A stretch of 29,982 nucleotides of DNA from the NCBI GenBank assembly GCA_014846175.1, contig RKAV01000078.1, positions 1 to 29,982 on the forward strand. The letters run 5' to 3'. The notes under the pieces were generated by a model that saw only the letters and a list, made by a program, of their open reading frames with translations, did no database searches and was not told the origin of the DNA. A program made the translations under genes and the position numbers. Source of the stretch: a bacterium. Lineage in GTDB: Bacteria; Bacillota_I; Bacilli_A; RF39; UBA660. Below, one piece after another: positions 1-7,769 of this stretch. Numbering within the stretch: the first letter of the stretch is position 1; each line of letters opens with the position of its first letter.

Positions 1-235
1 CTGATGTCATTTCTTTACCTTTAACATCTAGCAAGATTATATATTCTTTAGCAGTAAGATGTTTCATTATTGATTCTTTTTCTATTTTTAATGATTTTTC
101 TATTTCCTCAATTCCACAATCTGCTACTTCTATAATATTTAGTTTTGTATATTTACTTAGCCTTTTCTCATATTCTTTAATAGCATCAGTAAAATATTTT
201 TCTTTTATTTTTCCAACAACAATTAACTTTATCAT
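1..235 (-). CDS. rlmH: 23S rRNA pseudouridine-1915 N3-methyltransferase RlmH (partial, C-terminus outside window)
   Basis: Reading the minus strand from the ATG at 235 gives MIKLIVVGKIKEKYFTDAI followed by a KEYEKRLSKY segment and then IIEV. This is the typical start of the SPOUT-family RlmH, which methylates pseudouridine 1915 in helix 69 of 23S rRNA using S-adenosylmethionine. About 78 of the usual roughly 159 residues are present, ending near the LLDVKGKEMTS segment; the knotted SAM-binding half lies beyond base 1. The start codon overlaps the walJ stop by one base (TAATG), so the two are probably translationally coupled. A walJ-rlmH end to this locus is also seen in Bacillus, where htrA lies between them. 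Confidence 0.9.
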   Translation of the reverse strand, partial: MIKLIVVGKIKEKYFTDAIKEYEKRLSKYTKLNIIEVADCGIEEIEKSLKIEKESIMKHLTAKEYIILLDVKGKEMTS

Positions 236-987
236 TAAACTTCCACTACCTCTCCTAATTCTTCTTGCGATGCAACTATTATTTTAGGACTATAAATCGT
301 ATTTGCTAAAGCTTCTTTAGTAGTTTCTAAAGCTAGTTCTTTAGTATTATTCGTCTCACTTATATGAGCTAAAATAATGTACTTAGTATTAGAACCAATA
401 AATTTTTCTAAATAGCTAGCTGTCGCTCCATTTGATAAATGTCCTTTATCACTTAATATTCTTTGTTTTAAATAATGTGGATAAGGTCCTGTTAAAAGCA
501 TCTGTTCATCATGATTACTTTCTATATAATATATTTCTCTATTAGAGAGTAAATCATAATACTTTTTATTAATATAACCTGTATCAGTAATATAAACTAA
601 GCTATTGTTTATTAAAAAGCCTACTGCTCCTGGAGCATCATGTGACGTATGTACTAAATCTATAGTTACATCTTTAAGATGCATTTTATCACTATACAAT
701 TCAATTTTTTCTTTAGGTAATATTTCTTTTAGTTCTTTATACATTTCTTCTTTTATATATACAGGTACATTATTGTGCTTAACAAACACTTTTAGTCCTT
801 TAATATGATCTGAGTGTGTATGCGTAATAAATAAAGCATCTATATCATCAATACTTTTACCAATTTTTTCTAAGCTTTCTAATAAGTGTCTATAAGTAAT
901 TCCTATATCAATAAGAAAGCGAGTATTTCCTACTTCTATATAAGAAGCATTTCCTTTGGAACCACTCGCTAGTGTTATTATCTTCAT
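235..987 (-). CDS. walJ: MBL-fold metallohydrolase, WalJ/YycJ type
   Basis: A 250-residue metallo-beta-lactamase-fold protein. The N-terminus (LASGSKGNASYIE) and the zinc motif HTHSDH at 56-61 are typical of the WalJ/YycJ group. Further likely metal or active-site residues are H116 (TSHD), D135 (TDTG), the ESNHD stretch at 156-160, H183 (GHLSN) and H208 (AHISETNN). In Bacillus and streptococci the family sits at the end of the WalRK operon and is linked to cell-wall and division control; a DNA-repair exonuclease role has also been proposed. No WalRK genes are present here. Instead it follows a secreted cell-wall peptidase. Its start overlaps the stop of the upstream M23 gene by one base and its stop overlaps the rlmH start by one base. 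Length is normal for the family. Confidence 0.88.
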   Translation of the reverse strand: MKIITLASGSKGNASYIEVGNTRFLIDIGITYRHLLESLEKIGKSIDDIDALFITHTHSDHIKGLKVFVKHNNVPVYIKEEMYKELKEILPKEKIELYSDKMHLKDVTIDLVHTSHDAPGAVGFLINNSLVYITDTGYINKKYYDLLSNREIYYIESNHDEQMLLTGPYPHYLKQRILSDKGHLSNGATASYLEKFIGSNTKYIILAHISETNNTKELALETTKEALANTIYSPKIIVASQEELGEVVEV

Positions 988-2486
988 TAGAATAAACTTA
1001 ATGGCTGTACTGATGTTGACCCTCTTCGGTAAGGAAATCCCCTGAAAAGTCCAAAGTGTAAATGTGTACCTGTTGCAAAACCACTTTTTCCCATTGCACC
1101 TATTTGTTGTCCAATAGAAACATTATCTCCTACTTTTACATATCGTGCTGACAAATGAGCATACATTGTATAATAACCATTATTATGATTAATAACTATA
1201 TATTGACCATTATCAAATTTAGAACTAGATTGAACTACTATTCCATTGTTAGCAGCATAAATTGGTGAACCATATCCACCACCTATATCTACTCCATCAT
1301 GTAAAACTCCCCAACGATAACCATAAGGACTGTTAATTGTATATGGTGTAGTAGTAGGCCACTTCCAGTAACCTTCAACCTTGGAACTACCTGTTATATC
1401 TATACCAGATGAATAAGAATTTTGTTTCTTTCCTTTAACAATTATCTCTTTTACTGGTTCTTTTAGTCTTTCTGTAGCACTTTCATTAATAACTGAGCTT
1501 TCTACTTGCCCATTAACTTTTTGTACTTTACTAGTAACTCTTTGAAGCCCATTCTCTCCTTTTTGTGTTACTTCTTCAGTACCAACCATTTTGTTTTCAT
1601 CATACTTAACTTCAGTGTCATATTTTATTTCCTGATCAAAAACAGTATGATCAATTTCTATTAATCTAAACTGTGGTTTAATAATATTAATAGTTACTTG
1701 TTGACCTGTAAATAATAAACTATTTTCATCTTTAAACGTTGGATTTGCTATTAAAAATTCCTTATTAGATAATTTGTTATTAAAAGCAATATCGCTAATA
1801 GTATCTCCATCTTGAACAGTATATTTTTGATACTCATCTAATGTACCAAATAATAGATATTTACTTAAATCATCTACACTTTCATAAATAGTTTTATCAA
1901 CTGGAACCTTAGTATCTTTAACTGATATTTTATTTTCAATATAAATATTTTCTATTATTGTACCAGTATCTTTTATTTCTTTTTGTTTATTATTTAAATA
2001 CTTTTCATAATCATCATTGTTAACAAAGGATCTAATAGTTTTATCCATAGCTTTTGTAAAAACATTTTTATCTAAAACATAAATTATTTTATCTACGCCT
2101 TTTATCTTTTCGTTTTGTTCATTAATCGTATCAATTCCTTTAATCTTGATGGCATAACCATTTATTGTAAAAGATTCTAAATCAGCTAATTTATCATATA
2201 TCTGTTTAGTAGTGGAAAGATTTTCTTGATAAGTTATTTCCTTTTCTATTTTTAAATCTTCTGGAGCATATACTTTATCTACTTTATATTTTTTCTTAAT
2301 TTTCTCTTGTTCATTATCTATATATTGCTCTAAATCTTCCTTGTTTTCTATTAATCCTAGTGATTTTCCCTTTAGGTAAACTCTATATACTTCTTGTGGT
2401 TCTTTAGCTTTAGAAACAGGGCAAAGGAAAACTAATAAAAAACTTATAATTAGTGCAAAACTTATACCTAATATTTTTTTTCCCAT
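987..2486 (-). CDS. Secreted LysM-G5-M23 peptidoglycan endopeptidase
   Basis: A 499-residue exported protein. Residues 1-27 form a signal peptide (GKK, hydrophobic core, cleavage probably near SKA). Residues about 30-215 are a lysine- and glutamate-rich region without a recognised domain. A LysM repeat (YTVQDGDTISDIA) spans about 221-268 and should bind peptidoglycan. A G5-like domain lies at about 277-353. The C-terminal M23 LytM-type zinc endopeptidase covers about 385-490 with ligands H396 and D400 (HDGVDIGG), H444 (YAHLS) and H475/H477 (HLHFGL); all catalytic positions look intact, so it is predicted to cut peptide cross-links. The SD AGGAGG lies in the end of dnaB, one base upstream of which is this gene's start. 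It sits in the dnaB-walJ operon, where B. subtilis has other genes. Confidence 0.9.
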   Translation of the reverse strand: MGKKILGISFALIISFLLVFLCPVSKAKEPQEVYRVYLKGKSLGLIENKEDLEQYIDNEQEKIKKKYKVDKVYAPEDLKIEKEITYQENLSTTKQIYDKLADLESFTINGYAIKIKGIDTINEQNEKIKGVDKIIYVLDKNVFTKAMDKTIRSFVNNDDYEKYLNNKQKEIKDTGTIIENIYIENKISVKDTKVPVDKTIYESVDDLSKYLLFGTLDEYQKYTVQDGDTISDIAFNNKLSNKEFLIANPTFKDENSLLFTGQQVTINIIKPQFRLIEIDHTVFDQEIKYDTEVKYDENKMVGTEEVTQKGENGLQRVTSKVQKVNGQVESSVINESATERLKEPVKEIIVKGKKQNSYSSGIDITGSSKVEGYWKWPTTTPYTINSPYGYRWGVLHDGVDIGGGYGSPIYAANNGIVVQSSSKFDNGQYIVINHNNGYYTMYAHLSARYVKVGDNVSIGQQIGAMGKSGFATGTHLHFGLFRGFPYRRGSTSVQPLSLF

Positions 2487-2487
2487 T

Positions 2488-3834
2488 TTATTCCTCCTCT
2501 TCTGGTTCTTTAGTCATATTAAGAAAGGTTGATGTATCTTTTTTAAATAATAACTGAATAGTAGCTTGAGGACCATTTCTATGTTTAGCAATAATAAATT
2601 CACTAATACTTGTAGCATCTTTTTTAGCTTCTTTATTATAGTAATCATCTCTATATAGGAATCCTACTAAATCAGCATCCTGTTCAATTGAACCAGATTC
2701 ACGTAAGTCTGAAAGCATTGGTCTTTTATCTTCTCTTCCTTCAACACTACGAGATAACTGAGCAAGAGCTATTATTGGTATATGAAGCTCCATAGCAAGA
2801 GTTTTTAAACTACGTGAAATATCTGCTACTTCTTGTTGTCTATTACTTCCGTAACTTCTTCCACCGGAAATTAACTGTAAGTAGTCAATTATTACTAAAT
2901 TAAGACCATCAGTAGAGCTTGCTAATCTTCTACATTTAGCTCTTATTTCACCAATAGTTATTCCTGGTGTATCATCTATATAAAGTTTAGCTTTAGATAA
3001 TTGTGTTGTTGCTTCATTAAATCTTTTCCAATCTTGATTTAATAATTTACCTGTTCGCATCTTATAACCTTCTATTTGTCCTAAGGAAGATATTATACGA
3101 TTAGCTAATTGGCTAGCTCCCATTTCTAAGTTGAATACAGCAACAGTATTGCTAGAATGAGTAGTAACATAAGTTGCAAGATTAAGAGCAAATGCCGTTT
3201 TCCCCATACCAGGACGAGCTGCTATTATAATCATTTCATTTTCATGAAGACCAGCTGTCAATTTATCAAAGTCATACCAACCAGTTGCAATACCTGTTAT
3301 TTCTCCTTTTGCTTCTGATAATTTTTCTAAATCTTCTTGGGTCTTTACTAAAACTTCCTGAATACTTTGAAATTCGCCACTTTTTCTATTTTTAGCAATA
3401 TTTAATATTTGCTTCTCTGCTTGATCTAGAATATCATTAACGTTTTCTTCTTGATTGTATCCTAGAGTTACTATATTAGTAGCTGTTTCTATTAATCCCC
3501 TTAAAAGAGAAGCTTTATCTACTTCTTTAATATAATAATCTATATTACTAGCAGTAGGAACAAATTCTATTATTTCTGTTAAGTAAGAAACTCCACCAGC
3601 ATCCATTAAAGCATTCATTTTAGTAAGTTCAGTTGTAACGGTTGTTAAGTCTAAAGGGGTCTTATTCTCATGTAAACTTTGAAAAGCCTTAAAGATTTTT
3701 GCATTTCTAGTATCAAAAAAACTAGTTTCTGATAAATTTTCTATAGCAAGTGTTGCTGCCTCTGCTGATAAAAAACAAGAACCTAATACACTCATTTCCG
3801 CCTCTTTATTATGTGGTAATTCTCTTAAGGCCAT
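2488..3834 (-). CDS. dnaB: Replicative DNA helicase DnaB (DnaC of B. subtilis)
   Basis: A 448-residue hexameric 5'-to-3' helicase that unwinds DNA ahead of the replication fork and recruits primase. The N-terminal primase-interaction domain starts PHNKEAEMSVLGSC (7-20). The RecA-like motor carries Walker A ARPGMGKTA at 206-214, Walker B LVIIDYLQL at 313-321, and the LAQLSRSVE and SDLRESGSIEQDAD motifs at about 357-388. Full length, no intein. It follows rplI by 15 bases, an arrangement common in Bacillota (rplI-dnaB). The SD AGGAGG lies just upstream of the ATG. The C-terminus is short and acidic (EPEEEE). Confidence 0.96.
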   Translation of the reverse strand: MALRELPHNKEAEMSVLGSCFLSAEAATLAIENLSETSFFDTRNAKIFKAFQSLHENKTPLDLTTVTTELTKMNALMDAGGVSYLTEIIEFVPTASNIDYYIKEVDKASLLRGLIETATNIVTLGYNQEENVNDILDQAEKQILNIAKNRKSGEFQSIQEVLVKTQEDLEKLSEAKGEITGIATGWYDFDKLTAGLHENEMIIIAARPGMGKTAFALNLATYVTTHSSNTVAVFNLEMGASQLANRIISSLGQIEGYKMRTGKLLNQDWKRFNEATTQLSKAKLYIDDTPGITIGEIRAKCRRLASSTDGLNLVIIDYLQLISGGRSYGSNRQQEVADISRSLKTLAMELHIPIIALAQLSRSVEGREDKRPMLSDLRESGSIEQDADLVGFLYRDDYYNKEAKKDATSISEFIIAKHRNGPQATIQLLFKKDTSTFLNMTKEPEEEE

Positions 3835-3849
3835 AAGTTCCCTCCTTTT

Positions 3850-4290
3850 CTATTTTATTAAATGAACTTTTACTACAGCACTAACTTCTTTATATAATTC
3901 TATTTCTATCTTATGAAATCCTAAAGATGATAGTGAATCTTGAACTTTAATTTTACTTTTATCTATATTATATCCATTATTTCTTAATTCTTCTTTTATT
4001 TGTTTTTGACTAACACTTCCAAAAACACGGTCACCTTCACCAGTTTTTACCTTAAAAGTTAAAACTAGTTTTTCTAATTTGTTTTTTTCTTCTATAGCTT
4101 CTTTCTTAGCTTTATCATGATTTTCTTTTCTTATAATTTGTTCCTTTTTTAAGTTGTCTAAATTTTCTTGATTAGCAACTACAGCAAGATTTTTCTTAAT
4201 TAAGAAGTTAATAGCATAACCATCTTTTACTTCTTTAATTTCATCTTTCTTTCCTACCCCTTTTACATCTTGACGAAAAATTACTCTCAT
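3850..4290 (-). CDS. rplI: 50S ribosomal protein L9
   Basis: A 146-residue L9. The N-terminal RNA-binding domain contains the family signature (VKGVGKKDEIKEVKDGYAINFL), followed by a long charged central helix (about 45-80) and the C-terminal domain from about 80. L9 binds 23S rRNA and helps limit frameshifting. Its ATG overlaps the stop of the upstream DHH phosphoesterase by one base (TAATG), the same coupling as gdpP-rplI in Bacillus. It is followed closely by dnaB. Confidence 0.96.
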   Translation of the reverse strand: MRVIFRQDVKGVGKKDEIKEVKDGYAINFLIKKNLAVVANQENLDNLKKEQIIRKENHDKAKKEAIEEKNKLEKLVLTFKVKTGEGDRVFGSVSQKQIKEELRNNGYNIDKSKIKVQDSLSSLGFHKIEIELYKEVSAVVKVHLIK

Positions 4291-5279
4291 TATTCTTCCT
4301 CCTTAATTGCTTGATTTAATTTTTCAGAAACTTTACTAATTGGAAGATTCTCAAATTGAGCTGCTCCTCCCATTTTATCTCCACCTCCACCTATTCTAGA
4401 CAGTATATTAGCAATACTTTTTTTGCCAATACTACGCCCACTAATAGAGGTAATGTTATTAGCTGTCTTAGCAATTACAAAAGATAGTTCTATATCATTA
4501 AAGAAAAGTAAAGTATCTGCTATCTTAGCTAAATCTTCTCTTCTATAAATAGAATAATTACTTCCTTTGGCAATGGCTATTTTACCATTAATTATTTCTA
4601 CATTAGTAATTAATTTTTGACGTTCCATATAGTCTTTTAAATCTTGTTTTAATAAATATTGGACTTTAGTAGTACTAGCACCCATACAAGACAAATAATA
4701 AGCACTATAATATGTTTCACTATTAGTTTTAAGTGTAAAGTTATTAGTATCCAAAACTATACCTGATAATATTAATGTTGCATAATATGGTTCTATTTGT
4801 GAATTATATGTTTCTATTAAGTTTGTTATCATTTCACAAGTACTAGAAGCAGTATTATCAATTATTCTATTAGGACAAGAAATAGATGTTTCACCTAACT
4901 CATGATGATCTAGTATTATTACTTTATCTTCGTCAAATAGGGATATAATAGCATTATCTTGAACTAGTTCTTTCTTATTAGTATCTAGAATAAATAAAAG
5001 ATTTCGTTTATTACGTAAGTATAAGTTATCTTCTACTTCTTCACCAGTAATTATTTGTAAACATCCATCTAATTCCCTTAATACTTTTTCAACACCTAAC
5101 TCATGTTCTTTATCATTTATTACTAAATAACAATTCTTTCTTTGCTTTTCTAAAATTGAATATAATCCTATAGAACTACCTAAAGCATCTAAATCCAAAT
5201 TCTTATGAGCCATTATAAATACGGTCTTAGCACCACGAATTAATTTTTTTAATTCTTTTTTCTTTTCATTAATTTTCAA
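4290..5279 (-). CDS. GdpP-type DHH-DHHA1 phosphoesterase without the membrane/PAS/GGDEF half
   Basis: About 329 residues. The DHH domain has MAHKNLDLDALGSS (H25, D29, D31 counted from TTG), FILDT (D99), LDHHELGE (D124-H126) and ASSTCEM, followed by a DHHA1 domain. Motif spacing, the SGIVLDTNNFTL stretch and position next to rplI match the C-terminal half of GdpP, the manganese-dependent c-di-AMP phosphodiesterase. The usual two transmembrane helices, PAS and degenerate GGDEF domains (about 300 residues) are missing, so it should be soluble. The DHHA1 glycine motif reads GGGGDK: D301 stands where GdpP and NrnA have a histidine. Start choice: a GTG at 5288 lies inside the SD (AGAGGTGG, 5292-5285), so the TTG at 5279 with normal spacing is preferred. 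Activity on c-di-AMP versus pApA or other small substrates is not decided by sequence alone. Confidence 0.82.
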   Translation of the reverse strand: MKINEKKKELKKLIRGAKTVFIMAHKNLDLDALGSSIGLYSILEKQRKNCYLVINDKEHELGVEKVLRELDGCLQIITGEEVEDNLYLRNKRNLLFILDTNKKELVQDNAIISLFDEDKVIILDHHELGETSISCPNRIIDNTASSTCEMITNLIETYNSQIEPYYATLILSGIVLDTNNFTLKTNSETYYSAYYLSCMGASTTKVQYLLKQDLKDYMERQKLITNVEIINGKIAIAKGSNYSIYRREDLAKIADTLLFFNDIELSFVIAKTANNITSISGRSIGKKSIANILSRIGGGGDKMGGAAQFENLPISKVSEKLNQAIKEEE

Positions 5280-5343
5280 ACCAACCACCTCTATTCAATT
5301 TTAAAAAAAGAAGAAACTAAATCTTCTAATAAATTACAGTTAT

Positions 5344-5372
5344 AATATATCATTTTTAACAGTAAAAATCAA
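5344..5372 (-). promoter_or_regulatory. Sigma-A-type promoter for the DHH phosphoesterase-rplI-dnaB operon
   Basis: On the minus strand: -35 TTGATT (5372-5367), a 17-base spacer, and -10 TATATT (5349-5344) preceded by TGA, an extended -10. It lies in the gap after rpsR, about 65 bases before the TTG start. The match is good for an AT-rich genome, but AT-rich spacers give chance hits. Confidence 0.6.
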
Positions 5373-5395
5373 ACAATCTTATAAAAATTCTCAAC

Positions 5396-5425
5396 ATAAA
5401 AAGTTGAAACCAAAGTCCCAACTTT
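5396..5425 (-). terminator. Candidate rho-independent terminator after rpsR
   Basis: Immediately after the rpsR stop the minus-strand RNA can form a 7-bp stem AAAGUUG/CAACUUU (5425-5419 with 5406-5400), with a 12-base loop, ending in a U5 run. The stem is AT-rich and the loop large, so it may be weak. Position at the end of rpsF-ssb-rpsR and just before a promoter supports it. Confidence 0.5.
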
Positions 5426-5431
5426 AAAATA

Positions 5432-5647
5432 TTATTTTGTAAATGGTAATAAGGCAATTGCACGTGCTCTTTTAATTTCATTAGCTATAACACGTTGATG
5501 CTTTGCACAAGCACCAGTAACACGACGAGGTAAGATTTTTCCTCTTTCGTTAATGTATTTTCTTAAAATATCAACATCTTTATAATCAAAAGTTTTTCCT
5601 TGACACATTAAGCATACTTTTTTCTTCTTACGATAAAATTCTGCCAT
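5432..5647 (-). CDS. rpsR: 30S ribosomal protein S18
   Basis: A 71-residue S18 with the family core (YINERGKILPRRVTGACAKHQR). It forms a heterodimer with S6 on the platform of the 30S subunit. An N-terminal CxxC pair (VCLMC, about 12-16) is present, with a further Cys at about 47; such cysteines occur in zinc-type S18 variants, though the complete set of ligands is not certain here. It lies 15 bases after ssb, with SD AAAGGAGG starting in the ssb stop region. It is the last gene of rpsF-ssb-rpsR. Confidence 0.96.
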   Translation of the reverse strand: MAEFYRKKKKVCLMCQGKTFDYKDVDILRKYINERGKILPRRVTGACAKHQRVIANEIKRARAIALLPFTK

Positions 5648-5662
5648 AACTTAACCTCCTTT

Positions 5663-6184
5663 TTAAAATGGTAATTCATCATCATTTATCTCAATATTAG
5701 AACCAAAATCAGTATAAGGATCTCCAGCCACATTCGTACCTGAAGGTGTAACTGTAGCACTAAAATCATAAGGAGTAGTAACATCAGGTGTAGATGGTTG
5801 ATTATTGAAACTAGCTGGAGTAGGTTGACTATTAAAAGTTGGTTGTTGAGATGATTGAGAATTTTCTCTTCTTGTACCAACAAAATCTATATTTTCAACA
5901 ATAACTTCAGTAATATATCTTCTTTGACCATTTTGGTCATCATAAGTTCTAGTTTGAATTCTACCTTCTACTGCTACTTGACTACCTTGTGATAAATAAT
6001 TTTTAACTGTTTCTGCTAGTTTTCTCCAAACTACACAGTTAATAAAGTCTGCTTCTCTTTCGCCATTTTGATTAGTAAATGAACGATTTACAGCAAGACT
6101 AAAAGTTGCTACTGGAGTATTATTCCCAGTATAACGTAACTCAGGATCTCTTGTTAATCGACCTATTAATATTACTTTATTCAT
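5663..6184 (-). CDS. ssb: Single-stranded DNA-binding protein SSB
   Basis: A 173-residue SSB. The OB fold spans about 1-105 (MNKVILIGRLTRDPELRYT; FINCVVWRKLAE; VEGRIQTRTYDDQNG). It is followed by a Gln/Pro/Thr/Ser-rich disordered linker (about 110-160) and the acidic tip DDELPF that recruits repair and replication partners. It coats single-stranded DNA at the fork. Located between rpsF and rpsR as in Bacillus. Confidence 0.96.
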   Translation of the reverse strand: MNKVILIGRLTRDPELRYTGNNTPVATFSLAVNRSFTNQNGEREADFINCVVWRKLAETVKNYLSQGSQVAVEGRIQTRTYDDQNGQRRYITEVIVENIDFVGTRRENSQSSQQPTFNSQPTPASFNNQPSTPDVTTPYDFSATVTPSGTNVAGDPYTDFGSNIEINDDELPF

Positions 6185-6198
6185 AGTTACCTCTTTTT

Positions 6199-6486
6199 CT
6201 AGTCTTCTTTACGAATAATTAAATGACGTAAAATGTTTTCGTTGATTCCTGCTAAACGATCAAATTCTTTAACAGCTTCATGAGAACCTTCTACTACGAA
6301 TAAGAAATAATATCCATTTCTATATTTCTTTATTTCATAAGCTAATTCTCTTTGTCCCATAGCTTTTTCTTCAACGATTTTAGCTTCTAAGTTTGTTAAA
6401 ACTTTTTTTAGATTTTCTGCTTCATTTTTAATTGAAGTTTCCTCTAAATCTGGTTTTACAATAAACATAATCTCATATTTGTTCAT
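6199..6486 (-). CDS. rpsF: 30S ribosomal protein S6
   Basis: A 95-residue S6 starting MNKYEIMFIVKPDLEE, with the family segment AYEIKKYRNGYYFLFVVE. It pairs with S18 on the 30S platform. A GTG three codons upstream (6495) lies inside the SD GGAGGTGG, so the ATG at 6486 with about 8-base spacing is the start. First gene of rpsF-ssb-rpsR, with its own promoter just after ychF. Confidence 0.96.
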   Translation of the reverse strand: MNKYEIMFIVKPDLEETSIKNEAENLKKVLTNLEAKIVEEKAMGQRELAYEIKKYRNGYYFLFVVEGSHEAVKEFDRLAGINENILRHLIIRKED

Positions 6487-6512
6487 TATTTCCACCTCCT
6501 TCTGGACATAAG

Positions 6513-6546
6513 ACCTAATAATAGGTAAGGAGTATTTTAAATACTC
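6513..6546 (-). promoter_or_regulatory. Two short hairpins in the rpsF 5' leader
   Basis: The minus-strand leader begins, close to the predicted start of transcription, with a near-perfect palindrome GAGUAUUU-A-AAAUACUC (6546-6530, 8-bp arms). It is followed by ACCUA-UUAU-UAGGU (6526-6513, 5-bp arms), ending about 15 bases before the SD. Autoregulation of rpsF by S6:S18 through a leader motif is known in many bacteria. I do not see the conserved CCG elements of that motif here, so function is open. Confidence 0.4.
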
Positions 6547-6552
6547 GTTTGT

Positions 6553-6581
6553 ATTATAACAAAATAAATTAGAAAAGTCTA
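6553..6581 (-). promoter_or_regulatory. Promoter for rpsF-ssb-rpsR
   Basis: Minus-strand -35 TAGACT (6581-6576), a 17-base spacer and a perfect -10 TATAAT (6558-6553), immediately downstream of the ychF stop. The perfect -10 and correct spacing make this one of the more convincing promoters in the window. Confidence 0.72.
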
Positions 6582-6587
6582 TCTTTT

Positions 6588-7688
6588 TTAGTTATTAAAT
6601 CTAAAGTGACAAATATCACCATCTTGCATAATATAATCTTTTCCTTCTATTCTAGCTTTTCCAGCTTCCCTAGTTTTTAACTCACTACCATATTCCATTA
6701 AATCATCATAACTAATAACTTCAGCTTTGATAAAGCCTTTTTCAAAATCCGTATGGATAATTCCTGCACATTTTTTAGCATTCATTCCTTTTTTAAAAGT
6801 CCAAGCCCTTACTTCATCTTTTCCTACAGTAAAATATGTCGCCAATCCTAATAAATCATAAGTAGCAGAAATTAATTGTTCTAGTCCACTGCTATTCATA
6901 CCTAATGCTTCTAACATATCTTTTTTATCTATATCACTTAATTCACTTAACTCTTCTTCAATCTTAGCACATAATACCACTACAGAAGCATTTTCTTTCT
7001 TTGCATACTCTTTAACCTCTTTTATATAAGAGTTATCTTCTAATCCTATCATACTTTCATCTATATTGGCTACATATATAATTGGCTTTATTGTTAAAAA
7101 ATTATAAGATTTTAATAATTTTAATTCATCATCTTTAAAGTTTATATGTCTTACCGGCTCATTTTTTTCAAGAGTAGTCTTTATCTTCTCTAATAGTTCA
7201 TATTCCAATTTTTCTTGTTTATCTTTGCTCATTAAAGCTCTTTTACTAATTTTTCCTAAACGATTAGTAACCATTTCTAAATCACTAATAATAAGCTCTA
7301 GATTAATAGTTTCTAAATCTCTTATTGGGTCAACATTACCATCCACATGAATAATTTTTCCATTATCAAAACATCTTACTACTTCAACTATAGCATCAGT
7401 TTCTCTTATATGTGATAAAAACTTATTTCCTAACCCTTCTCCTTTACTAGCTCCTCTAACAAGTCCTGCAATATCTGTAAATTCATAACTAGTAGGAATG
7501 GTCTTCTTTGGTTCATACATTTCTGTTAACCTATCAAGACGAACATCTTTAACATTAACAACTCCTACATTAGGATCAATTGTCGCAAATGGATAATTTT
7601 CTGCTAAAATATGTTGATTAGTAATAGCATTAAATAATGTACTCTTTCCAACATTTGGTAATCCTATAATTCCTGCTTTTAAACTCAT
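6588..7688 (-). CDS. ychF: Ribosome-associated ATPase YchF (OLA1 family)
   Basis: A 366-residue YchF/Obg-family NTPase. G1 is GLPNVGKS at 9-16; the conserved YPFATIDPNVG segment, the switch II motif DIAGLVRGASKGEGLGNKF and NIDE in place of NKxD explain its preference for ATP. The C-terminal TGS-like domain (TFKKGMNAKKCAGIIHTDF to GDICHFRFN) completes it. The family binds ribosomes and affects stress responses and leaderless translation. An upstream TTG six codons earlier lies in the SD region (GGAAGGAG), so the ATG at 7688 is used. Its promoter starts right after the abgT stop. B. subtilis has this gene (yyaF) in the same place, before rpsF. Confidence 0.95.
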   Translation of the reverse strand: MSLKAGIIGLPNVGKSTLFNAITNQHILAENYPFATIDPNVGVVNVKDVRLDRLTEMYEPKKTIPTSYEFTDIAGLVRGASKGEGLGNKFLSHIRETDAIVEVVRCFDNGKIIHVDGNVDPIRDLETINLELIISDLEMVTNRLGKISKRALMSKDKQEKLEYELLEKIKTTLEKNEPVRHINFKDDELKLLKSYNFLTIKPIIYVANIDESMIGLEDNSYIKEVKEYAKKENASVVVLCAKIEEELSELSDIDKKDMLEALGMNSSGLEQLISATYDLLGLATYFTVGKDEVRAWTFKKGMNAKKCAGIIHTDFEKGFIKAEVISYDDLMEYGSELKTREAGKARIEGKDYIMQDGDICHFRFNN

Positions 7689-7738
7689 AAATAAAACTCC
7701 TTCCAAAACAAAAAGAAAATAATATAATTTTCTTTCTT

Positions 7739-7767
7739 ATTTTAATCTAATTAAGACAAATTGTCAA
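7739..7767 (-). promoter_or_regulatory. Promoter for ychF with overlapping palindrome
   Basis: Minus-strand consensus -35 TTGACA (7767-7762), a 17-base spacer and -10 TAAAAT (7744-7739), starting two bases after the abgT stop. The -35 overlaps an 11-bp palindrome (GACAA-A-TTGTC, 7755-7765) that could be an operator. An AT-rich 7-bp hairpin (7714-7733) lies in the leader. Confidence 0.68.
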
Positions 7768-7769
7768 AA

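Noticed and set aside
5461..5466. CACGTG in rpsR as another parS
   Set aside because: The flanks (TTG and CTC) do not match the parS arms; only the hexamer is shared.
5686..5883. Minus-strand Leu-rich ORF inside ssb
   Set aside because: It is the alternate frame of the low-complexity ssb linker, which explains its repetitive composition.
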